A stretch of 43,683 nucleotides of DNA from a bacterium (GTDB lineage: Bacteria; UBP15; UBA6099). The notes beneath the pieces were generated by a model, which was not told the origin of the DNA, ran no database searches, and saw only the letters and a program-made list of their open reading frames with translations. Below are positions 1 to 6,370 of the stretch, in pieces. Position numbers and translations under genes: made by a program. The stretch covers positions 1 through 43,683 of the forward strand of contig JAKQPS010000153.1 in the NCBI GenBank assembly GCA_029564595.1, in the 5' to 3' direction. Position 1 is the first letter of the stretch. Each line of letters begins with the position of its first letter.

Positions 1-63
1 GCCTTCACGCGCTTCGCTCAGTATTCGCACTATCTGCTCTTCGGTGTACCTTTTCTTCTTCAT
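1..63 (-). CDS. IS3-family transposase OrfA, N-terminal fragment cut by the window edge
   Basis: Only the first 21 codons lie in the window. They translate to MKKKRYTEEQIVRILSEARE plus a glycine, which matches the conserved start of the helix-turn-helix OrfA protein of IS3-type elements. In that family OrfA binds the element ends and is joined to the OrfB integrase by a programmed frameshift; neither the rest of OrfA nor OrfB can be seen here. The ATG at 63 is preceded by a purine-rich stretch (GGGGGTAG) that could serve as a ribosome site. The identification rests on the peptide match alone; whether the copy is intact depends on sequence left of position 1. Confidence 0.8.
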   Translation of the reverse strand, partial: MKKKRYTEEQIVRILSEAREG

Positions 64-143
64 TCCATGCTACCCCCGTTAGGCTATATTTTACTGCTTT
101 CCTAACTTTCCGGGTGGTACTGTTTTCGGGGCGCATGTCCACA
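1..143 (-). mobile_element. Right-hand edge of an IS3-type insertion sequence
   Basis: Read on the minus strand, the sequence from 143 begins TGTGGACATGCGCCCCGA and leads after about 80 bases into the OrfA start at 63. A terminal repeat starting TG and a short untranslated leader before OrfA fit IS3-type ends. The exact boundary is a guess because the other terminal repeat is outside the window. It borders the AT-rich island at 150-3500. Confidence 0.45.
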
Positions 144-206
144 CCGCAAAATGACTAATGGATTGGAATAATAAATATGAGGTCTTGATACATTTCGGAG
201 CAAATC

Positions 207-296
207 ATGTTCCTAGTGCTTTATCAAGTTGGCATTGATGGCGATGGCGACGAATATGGATGGGAAAGTGTGTGCAGTTACGGAATTATAATGTAG
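207..296 (+). CDS. Possible 29-residue small ORF upstream of the membrane protein
   Basis: An ATG at 207 is preceded by CGGAGCAAATC, giving a GGAG ribosome site at normal spacing, and the frame runs 29 codons to TAG at 294-296. The peptide has a hydrophobic start (MFLVLYQVGI), then a DGDGDEYGW stretch. It may be a leader peptide for the membrane protein starting 36 bases later, a remnant of a broken gene, or chance. I recognise no family. Confidence 0.2.
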   Translation: MFLVLYQVGIDGDGDEYGWESVCSYGIIM

Positions 297-332
297 CTTT
301 TCGTTCGCAAATTTAATGTTGCGAGTACATTG

Positions 333-1310
333 ATGAACACAAATGACAAGCGCCGCTCAAGAAAGTGGTTTTTATTATACGGCCTGATGCTGGGAGCCGT
401 CCACTTTGTCGCCTTTTCAATATATTCCGTCGGGTTTCTGATATCCGCCAACCAGTTTTCTTTCCCCTCTCTTCTTTTGAGACTAGCCGTCGGTCTACTG
501 AACAGCTTGACTGTTTATGTTATACTCGGCGGCATTATATGGTACATTGTTTCACAAATAAAGTTGCGTATATTATTTTGGTTGTCAATTTTATACTCCA
601 TAATTCATGTTGTCTTGACTGGCTTCAAAAGCATTCATTCAAATCCTATTTTGAATTCAACTTATTGTGGTTACAATAATGATATTATTGATTATTCATG
701 CTGGCCGTCTTATTGGGAACGGCTTATTATCAGTGTGTTATTATTTTATTTGCTTTCACGAACCATTGAATATTTTTTGAATCTTAAAGCATCACATAAC
801 AAATCTGAATCGCAGAAATCAACACAAATAGAGAATAAACAGTTTATTAACATTCGACGTATGATGATATGGGGGCTTTATGGAGGCGTATTGTGGTCGT
901 TTCTGATCGTGGCCATATACATATACGTATTTGCTATTGGTCAATACTTCGTTTTACACCGCGATCCAGACATTACGATATTCACTTATCTGACTAAAGA
1001 ACATATAATCAATTACATATTTTATTGTTTGCCTTATGGTATCACTGTTGGAGTCGTCTTTTACTCTATCAAGACTGTGTTTCAATATATCCTATTTTTT
1101 GTTTTTATCCCGTTTGGACTTGCAACATCAAGAGGGATGCTACTATTGCTGACCAAAGGTCCTTACTTTCCAGTTAAATGCGACGCAAACAATGTATGCG
1201 GGTTAAATAGCATTGATATATTATTTGTCCAATATTTGCCTTTTGCTTTTTTGCTTTTCTTAATATTGCCAGACATTGTTACAGGAATCAAAAAGATGAT
1301 AAACGAATAG
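333..1310 (+). CDS. Unrecognised multi-pass membrane protein
   Basis: This is a 325-residue protein with about seven or eight long hydrophobic stretches (for example near residues 12-36, 46-75, 80-100, 130-148, 180-205, 230-270 and 295-315), so it should sit in the cytoplasmic membrane. A hydrophilic, lysine- and glutamate-rich loop lies near residues 153-175. I see no catalytic motif and no family signature. The ATG at 333 is preferred over the TTG just before it; the ribosome site is weak. Its coding sequence is strikingly AT-rich next to the GC-rich genes from 4.9 kb onward, and it lies between an IS3 edge and a MITE-like repeat, which suggests recent acquisition. Function unknown. Confidence 0.7.
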   Translation: MNTNDKRRSRKWFLLYGLMLGAVHFVAFSIYSVGFLISANQFSFPSLLLRLAVGLLNSLTVYVILGGIIWYIVSQIKLRILFWLSILYSIIHVVLTGFKSIHSNPILNSTYCGYNNDIIDYSCWPSYWERLIISVLLFYLLSRTIEYFLNLKASHNKSESQKSTQIENKQFINIRRMMIWGLYGGVLWSFLIVAIYIYVFAIGQYFVLHRDPDITIFTYLTKEHIINYIFYCLPYGITVGVVFYSIKTVFQYILFFVFIPFGLATSRGMLLLLTKGPYFPVKCDANNVCGLNSIDILFVQYLPFAFLLFLILPDIVTGIKKMINE

Positions 1311-1339
1311 TTTATAATAACTTTTTTGTGCGTGCTTGT

Positions 1340-1486
1340 GATCAGGGGTCAGACCGAGTGATAATTGACATATTAAGCCGATGTTGAATAAGTTCAAAAG
1401 GCGTAGGGGGCAACAACAATGACGAGAACTGCGGGAAAGCAAATATGTGTCAATAGTCTCTGCCTGTGACCCCATTTGACCTGATC
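1340..1486. repeat. REP/MITE-like element with imperfect inverted ends
   Basis: The left arm from 1345 reads GGGGTCAGACCGAGTGATAA followed by TTGACATAT. The right arm (about 1443-1473), reverse complemented, reads GGGGTCACAGGCAGAGACTA followed by TTGACACAT. The two match closely and are flanked further out by GATCAGG (1340-1346) and CCTGATC (1480-1486). About 70 bases lie between the arms and contain no gene. GGGGTCAG plus TTGACATA is a combination I associate with sequences near REP-associated tyrosine transposases, but no such transposase is in the window, so this would be a non-autonomous copy. Confidence 0.5.
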
Positions 1487-1564
1487 GCTTGTTTCTCAAC
1501 AGTCATGTATCGACAGACCCCCGATATTTGGTTTTAAGCTTCTTCGTAGACTTTCTGTCGCAAA

Positions 1565-1969
1565 TCAAATGCTTTCATATAATACCGCAGTTGGTATCCC
1601 ATCAAAATAACAAAAAGATTGGGGAGGGTGGAAGTCCTCTATAGCATCTTGAGGATTAATTGGTTCTTTAAATAATTTGAGTTTTTTGATTTCAAGGGCA
1701 TAACCTTTTGATTTTCCGTCAAAATAACAGAAAAAGTCATCTTTGCTTATTCCGGCCTTGCTTTTAAAATTGTCCCAAAGTGATTCAGGGGTGTCAGTGA
1801 TTATCTTCCCGACATCAAATGCCCCAACTATTTTCTTAGTCGGCGATGATTCATAAATCCATATCGTCTTAACGTCGCTTCTGAATATTGTCTTTCTGAA
1901 CTCGTATTTTTTTGTTCCCTCCAATATTTTTTTCACGTAAATCGGCTTAATTGACAGTAAAGCGTTCAT
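1565..1969 (-). CDS. ASCH/PUA-like domain protein coupled to the PIN-GNAT-EVE gene
   Basis: This 134-residue protein is a single ASCH-type (PUA-like) domain. It shows the N-terminal LLSIKP strand, the GTKKYEFRKTIF segment (residues 18-29) that matches the ASCH GxKxxExR pattern, an YESSPTKKIVGAFDV strand, and a PPQSFCYF end. ASCH domains bind RNA or modified nucleotides; the E. coli member YqfB hydrolyses N4-acetylcytidine, but that activity cannot be assumed here. The ATG at 1969 is chosen because GGAGGTGTCG precedes it. The start lies inside the upstream gene: the two reading frames overlap by 23 bases, so they are almost certainly translated together. The AT-rich composition matches the partner gene. 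Likely role: nucleic-acid or modified-base reader, or an enzyme working with its partner. Confidence 0.8.
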   Translation of the reverse strand: MNALLSIKPIYVKKILEGTKKYEFRKTIFRSDVKTIWIYESSPTKKIVGAFDVGKIITDTPESLWDNFKSKAGISKDDFFCYFDGKSKGYALEIKKLKLFKEPINPQDAIEDFHPPQSFCYFDGIPTAVLYESI

Positions 1970-3452
1970 CGACACCTCCAATCCTTTTCAATATTATATA
2001 CTTTTCATGTGACATTGACTGTATTGTCTGCGGCGGACCATTTAATATGCCTTTTGCCATGAGGGTGTCCAACGCTACAGGGTTAAGATGAAAATGGTAA
2101 TTGAATATGATTACCATCGTAGGGTCAACGGCCATATCTGCGATTTCTTTCTTTGTGTATACGCTCCTTTTACCGACATTCCTTATAATCTCATCCGGGT
2201 CTGTCGTATTGGCGTATACTTTTTCTACAACACCAATTATTGTAATTGCCTTATAATCTTCGGAGCGATAAAAAAGCAAAATATCCCCCGGTTTTAGGCT
2301 TCTTATCCTTGACTTGCTTAAATAAGCTTTTTTAATGGTATTTCTTTCTACAATCATTTCCCCGCTTATTCCGGGCAACATCATCTGTCTATCATCTCTA
2401 TCGATAAATAACCTTTTGTAATATCTAGGTTGAATCGGTACCACAAACTTATCCACATTCAAACCATCGCAAAAACTCGGATAAAACAGTCTAGAGATTT
2501 CAGAAGATGTGGCCCCTTCACGATCAGGCTTAAGTTTTTTCAAATAAATGCTTTCGCCGTCTCCCCTCGTGGCAATTAAAGTAAATCCGAACTCTTCAAT
2601 CAACTCAATTAAAAGATCATCATTTTTAGTGAAATGCGTCAGATATATTTCGTCGATATCATTTTTCATAGCATACTCGATAGATATTTTTATAAATAGC
2701 TCGCCAATTTTGAGGCCAGTAGCTGAAACGATGAAAGTGCATATTTTTAACCTCCTTTTTTTAGGTTGCGGCGGGATAGCGGCAATCTCCTCATCCTCGT
2801 CCTTCAATATTAACAAAGCGCCTATGCCTTGTTCTGTATCATATACCCAAGCCTTTCTTCCCTCGCGAGATATTTTTATCCACCAATCTCTAAAGGCGGT
2901 GCTTTCGGTTCCGGTTTCATAATCACCCTTTAATGTGTCTAATATCGGATCATCATAATTCAGACTTGCAATCGATACATGATTTATTTCGGAAGGTAGT
3001 AAAACCATTTCGTCTTTTTCATATTCAATAAAAAACGCTAAAGCTTCTTTTGCATTAAACACCCTGTCTGATATCCCCAAATGTTGAGCTTTTCGATGAA
3101 TGGCTCTATCTTCAGTAACGAAAAATACAAACGCATTTTTGTATATATTAAACAAAAGCACATTATCAACATAATCGTGCTCATTTGAAGGAGGCCCTAT
3201 AGTTTTTTCAAATTCACTACCTGTTTCAGGAATAAGGGTTTCACTGCAAATAGGATAATTTTCAATTTTTGACAATACTACTCTTTTCCGCTTCTCATCT
3301 TTGTCTTTTTTCACTTCCTCAATTGATAGCTTATGGACAAATATGCTGACACCCTGCTTATTAAGCAATTGGAATAATTTTGAAAGATCAGAGGGAGCTA
3401 CTTTATTATCTTCTCTGTATATAAAAATGTTCGTGTCAATCAATATGCGCAT
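1947..3452 (-). CDS. PIN nuclease - GNAT-like - EVE-like fusion protein
   Basis: This 501-residue protein appears to have three domains. Residues 1-140 are PIN-like: MRILIDTNIF with Asp6 and Asn8, an SIEEVKKD segment (Glu45/Glu46), VDNVLL (Asp96) and FVTEDRAIHRKA (Asp115), which supply the expected acidic metal-binding set for an RNase. Residues about 185-305 look like a GNAT acetyltransferase: a strand ending ICTFIVS, then GLKIGELFIKISIEYA resembling the acetyl-CoA loop and helix, then a C-terminal EEFGF strand. Residues about 375-495 resemble an EVE/PUA-like reader, with SLKPGDILLFYRS and a VVEKVYANT strand. The ATG at 3452 has only a distant AAAGG upstream. The gene is AT-rich and overlaps the ASCH gene. 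The PIN part is the surest; the GNAT and EVE calls come from pattern recognition. Confidence 0.7.
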   Translation of the reverse strand: MRILIDTNIFIYREDNKVAPSDLSKLFQLLNKQGVSIFVHKLSIEEVKKDKDEKRKRVVLSKIENYPICSETLIPETGSEFEKTIGPPSNEHDYVDNVLLFNIYKNAFVFFVTEDRAIHRKAQHLGISDRVFNAKEALAFFIEYEKDEMVLLPSEINHVSIASLNYDDPILDTLKGDYETGTESTAFRDWWIKISREGRKAWVYDTEQGIGALLILKDEDEEIAAIPPQPKKRRLKICTFIVSATGLKIGELFIKISIEYAMKNDIDEIYLTHFTKNDDLLIELIEEFGFTLIATRGDGESIYLKKLKPDREGATSSEISRLFYPSFCDGLNVDKFVVPIQPRYYKRLFIDRDDRQMMLPGISGEMIVERNTIKKAYLSKSRIRSLKPGDILLFYRSEDYKAITIIGVVEKVYANTTDPDEIIRNVGKRSVYTKKEIADMAVDPTMVIIFNYHFHLNPVALDTLMAKGILNGPPQTIQSMSHEKYIILKRIGGVDERFTVN

Positions 3453-3481
3453 TATATATATTTAACCTTTGTTTATGCCTG

Positions 3482-3500
3482 ACGCACATATAATGTGCGT
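3482..3500. promoter_or_regulatory. Perfect 8-bp palindrome upstream of the PIN-GNAT-EVE gene
   Basis: ACGCACAT at 3482-3489 is followed by ATA and by its exact reverse complement ATGTGCGT at 3493-3500. It lies about 30 bases upstream of the PIN-GNAT-EVE start codon at 3452. A palindrome in that place could be an operator for self-regulation of the two-gene module or a hairpin in its leader. TATAAT occurs inside it on the plus strand. No partner DNA-binding protein is recognisable, so the role is inferred from position only. Confidence 0.4.
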
Positions 3501-3871
3501 TCTCGCGCGACTTCTTATCAAGGCCCCGGTTCAGTTGTGTAGCTCGCAAACACCTCCCATAATCCGGCGGTATCACTGATTAGCAATATGCGTCTTTTTT
3601 CTATGCGACTCATTTTTCCTTATGTCGCTACAATATCATCTGTATTGCGGTTGCGCAAGCGCTTTGTGACAATTTTGCGCCCTCGGTTGAAGCGTGTCAG
3701 CGGAAATATCTCAAAATCCTTCGTTCGGCCTCCCGGTGTAGTCGGCTGAAGGCGGATTCGCAATTTGTGAAAATGTGGTTTGCTGCGGCTTGAAAAAGAA
3801 TAATTCGAGATGGGTTTCTCTGTGGGACGCTCCTCTATTGTCGGTCGCATGGTGACAAGTTTTTGCGGGAC

Positions 3872-3920
3872 GGCGAAAAGAGGGTACAGGCATCGTTGTG
3901 ACGCTCGCTGCCAGTCCCCT
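3872..3920 (+). repeat. 48-base intergenic repeat, copy 1
   Basis: Begins GGCGAAAAGAGGGTACAGGC, continues ATCG, and ends GCTGCCAGTCCCCT. It matches the copy at 4133-4181 at nearly every position and the inverted copy at 4503-4550. No coding sense is apparent. Confidence 0.8.
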
Positions 3921-3927
3921 CTTCCAT

Positions 3928-3952
3928 CGTTGCCAAGGTCTCCTTGGCAACG
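3928..3952. repeat. GCCAAGG palindrome, copy 1
   Basis: CGTTGCCAAGG, a TCT loop, then CCTTGGCAACG: an 11-base perfect stem. Eight bases separate it from the 48-base repeat at 3872-3920. Confidence 0.8.
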
Positions 3953-3994
3953 AAAGAAGAGGAAGCGGTGAAAGCGGAGCTTTCGGCCTATCCA

Positions 3995-4015
3995 TTGCCA
4001 AGGTGACCTTGGCAA
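3995..4015. repeat. GCCAAGG palindrome, copy 2
   Basis: TTGCCAAGG, TGA loop, CCTTGGCAA. The stem is conserved with copies 1 and 3 while the three-base loop differs (TGA against TCT). Confidence 0.75.
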
Positions 4016-4132
4016 CGATGATAACGGGGCGCGCTGCTTTTGCACCCACAAGCAAAAAACGCTTGAAGGTGGCGCCCGGCATTGGTGAAAGTTTTCAACG
4101 GTCTGTCTCGGCTTGACTCAAGAATATGAGGC

Positions 4133-4181
4133 GGCGAAAAGAGGGTACAGGCATCGCTGGGATGCGCGCTGCCAGTCCCCT
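4133..4181 (+). repeat. 48-base intergenic repeat, copy 2
   Basis: Same GGCGAAAAGAGGGTACAGGC start and GCTGCCAGTCCCCT end as the copy at 3872-3920, with a few changes in the middle (GCTGGGATGCGC in place of GTTGTGACGCTC). Confidence 0.8.
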
Positions 4182-4216
4182 TTTTTCGCCTTTTTCGTGG
4201 CTGGGGGGGGAGCAAC

Positions 4217-4243
4217 GGGCGACCCGCCGGGTCGCCCCTACGG
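4217..4243. repeat. GGGC...GCCCCTAC hairpin (GACCC stem)
   Basis: GGGCGACCC, GCC loop, GGGTCGCCC, followed by CTACGG. It is a member of the dispersed hairpin family whose outer end reads GTAGGGGC or GCCCCTAC. The same stem recurs at 26404-26430. Confidence 0.75.
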
Positions 4244-4275
4244 TTAATATTTTTATCATCGGGCGAAGGAAAGAG

Positions 4276-4302
4276 GGGCGGGAATGGGTGTTCCCGCCCT
4301 AC
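4276..4302. repeat. GGGC...GCCCTAC hairpin (GGGAA stem)
   Basis: GGGCGGGAA, TGGGTG loop, TTCCCGCCC, then TAC. Same outer layout as the neighbouring hairpins but with a different inner stem that still pairs perfectly. Smaller palindromes follow at about 4313-4326 (GGGAATGAATTCCC) and 4337-4354 (GCGACAAT...ATTGTCGC). Confidence 0.7.
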
Positions 4303-4502
4303 ACGGGAGCCGGGAATGAATTCCCGAAGGGGCAAAGCGACAATGAATTGTCGCACTCCAAAGCGCGCGGAATGCGGCGCGCGTTATCAGCGCAAATGCT
4401 TACGAGTAGCGGGTAGGTCTTAATGGTGGGAAAATGATTCAACACCCCCAAAGCGAGTTTGGGGGGGCGCCCGCGACCCTATTGTGGGCGCTTGCGAAAA
4501 CG

Positions 4503-4550
4503 GGGGGGCTGGCAGCGCGCTTTCCTGCGATGCCTGTACCCTCTTTTCGC
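4503..4550 (-). repeat. 48-base intergenic repeat, copy 3 (inverted)
   Basis: Reverse complemented, it starts GCGAAAAGAGGGTACAGGCA and ends GCTGCCAGCCCCC, matching the two plus-strand copies at 3872 and 4133. Copies 2 and 3 therefore form a long-range inverted pair around about 320 bases. Confidence 0.75.
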
Positions 4551-4583
4551 TTCTAACCACACCGCAGCAAATAGATGATCATC

Positions 4584-4614
4584 CATCGTTGCCAAGGTCT
4601 CCTTGGCAACGATG
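4584..4614. repeat. GCCAAGG palindrome, copy 3
   Basis: CATCGTTGCCAAGG, TCT loop, CCTTGGCAACGATG: a 14-base perfect stem, the longest of the three copies. Confidence 0.8.
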
Positions 4615-4656
4615 ATAACTTGTTATGCATAAGCTCTTTTCAAGCGAGCGAGAACC

Positions 4657-4682
4657 GTAGGGGCGATTCGCTGAATCGCCCG
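4657..4682. repeat. GTAGGGGC hairpin (GATTC stem)
   Basis: GTAGGGGCGATTC, GCT loop, GAATCGCCC. The outer GTAGGGGC is shared with copies at 23738 and 43480; the inner stem GATTC/GAATC is different but complementary. Confidence 0.75.
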
Positions 4683-4722
4683 GATTAGCGATAACGCAAA
4701 TAATGCGGACAGCCATATCAGC

Positions 4723-4746
4723 GGGCAAGTCATGAATTGCCCCTAC
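4723..4746. repeat. GGGCAA...TTGCCCCTAC hairpin
   Basis: GGGCAA at 4723-4728 pairs with TTGCCC at 4737-4742, followed by CTAC. The interior GTCATGAA is itself nearly palindromic. It is another member of the GTAGGGGC family. Confidence 0.65.
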
Positions 4747-4891
4747 AATTAAAATACCGGCATATATTCTAAATTTTTCCTTTAGCGAGCGGCGGCCAGC
4801 CGGACATGTCGGGCGCTATCATTGTTCCTCTTTCACAATTAGTTTGTTTTCAGGATGTCAAGGAGCGGCGCTAGCGCTATCATTACTCTGT

Positions 4892-6352
4892 ATGAAAGTT
4901 CTGTTTTTCTACATTGGAGTCGAAAGTCTCGGAATCGAGCATCTTGCGGCGGCTGCGCGCAAGGCGGGGCATCAGGTCGAACTCGCGTTCGACCCGTCTG
5001 TTTTCGGCGGACATCTCATGTGGGACTTTCCGTCGCTGGCTAAGATGTTCGACAAGCGCGCGGCTGTTTTGAAAAAAGTCGCCGATACTAAACCCGACAT
5101 CGCGGCTTTCTCTTGCGTTTCGGCAAACTATCAGTGGTCTCTCGGCTTGGCGCGAGACATCAAGCGCGCTCATCCCGGCATAGTCTCGATGTTCGGCGGC
5201 ACTCATGTCACGGCGGTTCCTGAAAGGGTTATCGCGGAAGACGCCGTGGATGTGGCGATTGTTTCAGAGGGGGACGTCTCATTCCCGCTCGCTATTGCGG
5301 ACGCCGGGAGCGGGAACCGGGAGGCAAGGCCGGGCGTTTTGAAAAAATCCGGCGGTGAAATCATCCGAGGCCCGGCTCCGGAGCCGGTCGAAGACTTGGA
5401 CGCGCTTCCTTTCCCGGCGAAGGATTTGTTCTATTCCAAGGCCCCCGCGCTCGAAAGGCATTACACCATAATGGCGTCGAGGGGCTGCCCTTTCAAATGC
5501 ACGTACTGCCACAACAGCTATTCCTCCTCGCTGTCCGGCGGACAGAGGATGAGGGACAGAAGCGTGGACAATATTGTGGCGGAACTGGAGCCGGTCGCGG
5601 CGCGCGGCAGGGCGCGCCTTGTCAAATTCTACGACGACGTGTTCGGATTCAATAAAAAATGGCTCGAAGAGTTCGCTGAAAAGTATCCATCGCGCGTCGG
5701 GCTGCCTTTTTATTGCTCGCTTCATCCCCGGACGGCAAACAAAGAGACGGCCGACAGACTGAAGGAATCGGGTTGCCGCTATGTGGCCATCGGGATTCAG
5801 TCGGTGGACGAAGGGCAACGCAAAAACGTTTTGAAAAGGATATATACAAATGACGACGCAAGGCGTAGCGTTGCGCTGCTCAAAGAGCGCGGCATTCGAG
5901 TTCTGCTGGACCACATAATCGGGCTGCCGGGGGACACTGAAGAGATGATGGAGGACGCGGCGCGGTTCTACAACGAGCTTCGCCCCACCCGGCTGCTGGT
6001 TTTCTGGCTGTCGTATTTCCCCGGAACGGAGATACTGGCGGCGGCCTCTGCGTCGGGCCTGTTGTCGGAAGCGGAAGTCGAGAGCATCAACGCCGGCATG
6101 GAGGGAAGTTTCTATGCGGGGCACGGCGGACGCAGGATATCGATGTTTATGCGCTTCATCGCTTTCTTCTCTATGATTCCTCTTCTTCCGAGGGGCGCGG
6201 TCGATTTTATGATCCGCAAAAAGCTTTACCGCCGGATGCCGCCCTCATCGACGATGTCAAAAATTGCCGTCGCGCTGAACGCGCTTATCACGAGAGACGC
6301 GTTCTTCATTTATAACGTGAGATATCTTCTGTCGAGGAAAAAAACGCCGTGA
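4892..6352 (+). CDS. B12-binding-type radical SAM protein
   Basis: This 486-residue protein has a typical cobalamin-binding domain at the N-terminus (roughly residues 1-150, including KPDIAAFSCVSANYQWSLGL and SMFGGTHVTAVPE), followed by a radical SAM core. The three cluster cysteines are in CPFKCTYC (Cys199, Cys203, Cys206), preceded by MASRG as in the family. RSVDNIVAEL and IGIQSVDEGQRKNVLKR are standard core segments. Such enzymes (BchE, methyltransferases, ring-forming enzymes) perform radical chemistry using S-adenosylmethionine and often cobalamin; the substrate cannot be told here. The ATG at 4892 is chosen because it begins the first beta strand; the frame extends upstream to a TTG at 4844 but that stretch looks non-coding. 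It is transcribed alone, converging on the gene at 6371. Confidence 0.85.
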   Translation: MKVLFFYIGVESLGIEHLAAAARKAGHQVELAFDPSVFGGHLMWDFPSLAKMFDKRAAVLKKVADTKPDIAAFSCVSANYQWSLGLARDIKRAHPGIVSMFGGTHVTAVPERVIAEDAVDVAIVSEGDVSFPLAIADAGSGNREARPGVLKKSGGEIIRGPAPEPVEDLDALPFPAKDLFYSKAPALERHYTIMASRGCPFKCTYCHNSYSSSLSGGQRMRDRSVDNIVAELEPVAARGRARLVKFYDDVFGFNKKWLEEFAEKYPSRVGLPFYCSLHPRTANKETADRLKESGCRYVAIGIQSVDEGQRKNVLKRIYTNDDARRSVALLKERGIRVLLDHIIGLPGDTEEMMEDAARFYNELRPTRLLVFWLSYFPGTEILAAASASGLLSEAEVESINAGMEGSFYAGHGGRRISMFMRFIAFFSMIPLLPRGAVDFMIRKKLYRRMPPSSTMSKIAVALNALITRDAFFIYNVRYLLSRKKTP

Positions 6353-6370
6353 TTTCCGGCGGGGCCGGAG

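Larger units (their letters stand above)
3453..4891. other. Gene-free, repeat-rich gap
   Basis: I see no credible gene in this 1.4 kb. Open frames exist on both strands between 3620 and 4440, but they run through inverted repeats and hairpins and their products look like low-complexity arginine/proline/serine translations. The gap holds a palindrome near the PIN gene, three copies of a 48-base repeat, three GCCAAGG/CCTTGGC palindromes and at least four GGGC-stem hairpins, each listed separately. Composition shifts from AT-rich on the left to GC-rich on the right. Confidence 0.7.

Noticed and set aside
1565-3452. Classical VapBC toxin-antitoxin pair
   Set aside because: The PIN domain is part of a 501-residue fusion and the partner is an ASCH protein, not a small DNA-binding antitoxin; the order and sizes do not match VapBC.
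3620-4416. Several overlapping open frames of 70-143 codons on both strands
   Set aside because: They run through inverted repeats and hairpins, conflict with each other, have no ribosome sites and give arginine/proline-rich products without any family signature.
3872-4614. Possible CRISPR array
   Set aside because: The repeats are not evenly spaced, occur in both orientations, and no cas gene is near.
5279-6124. Antisense open frame of 281 codons over the radical SAM gene
   Set aside because: The plus strand carries the CxxxCxxC cluster and family motifs; the antisense product is arginine-rich and featureless.
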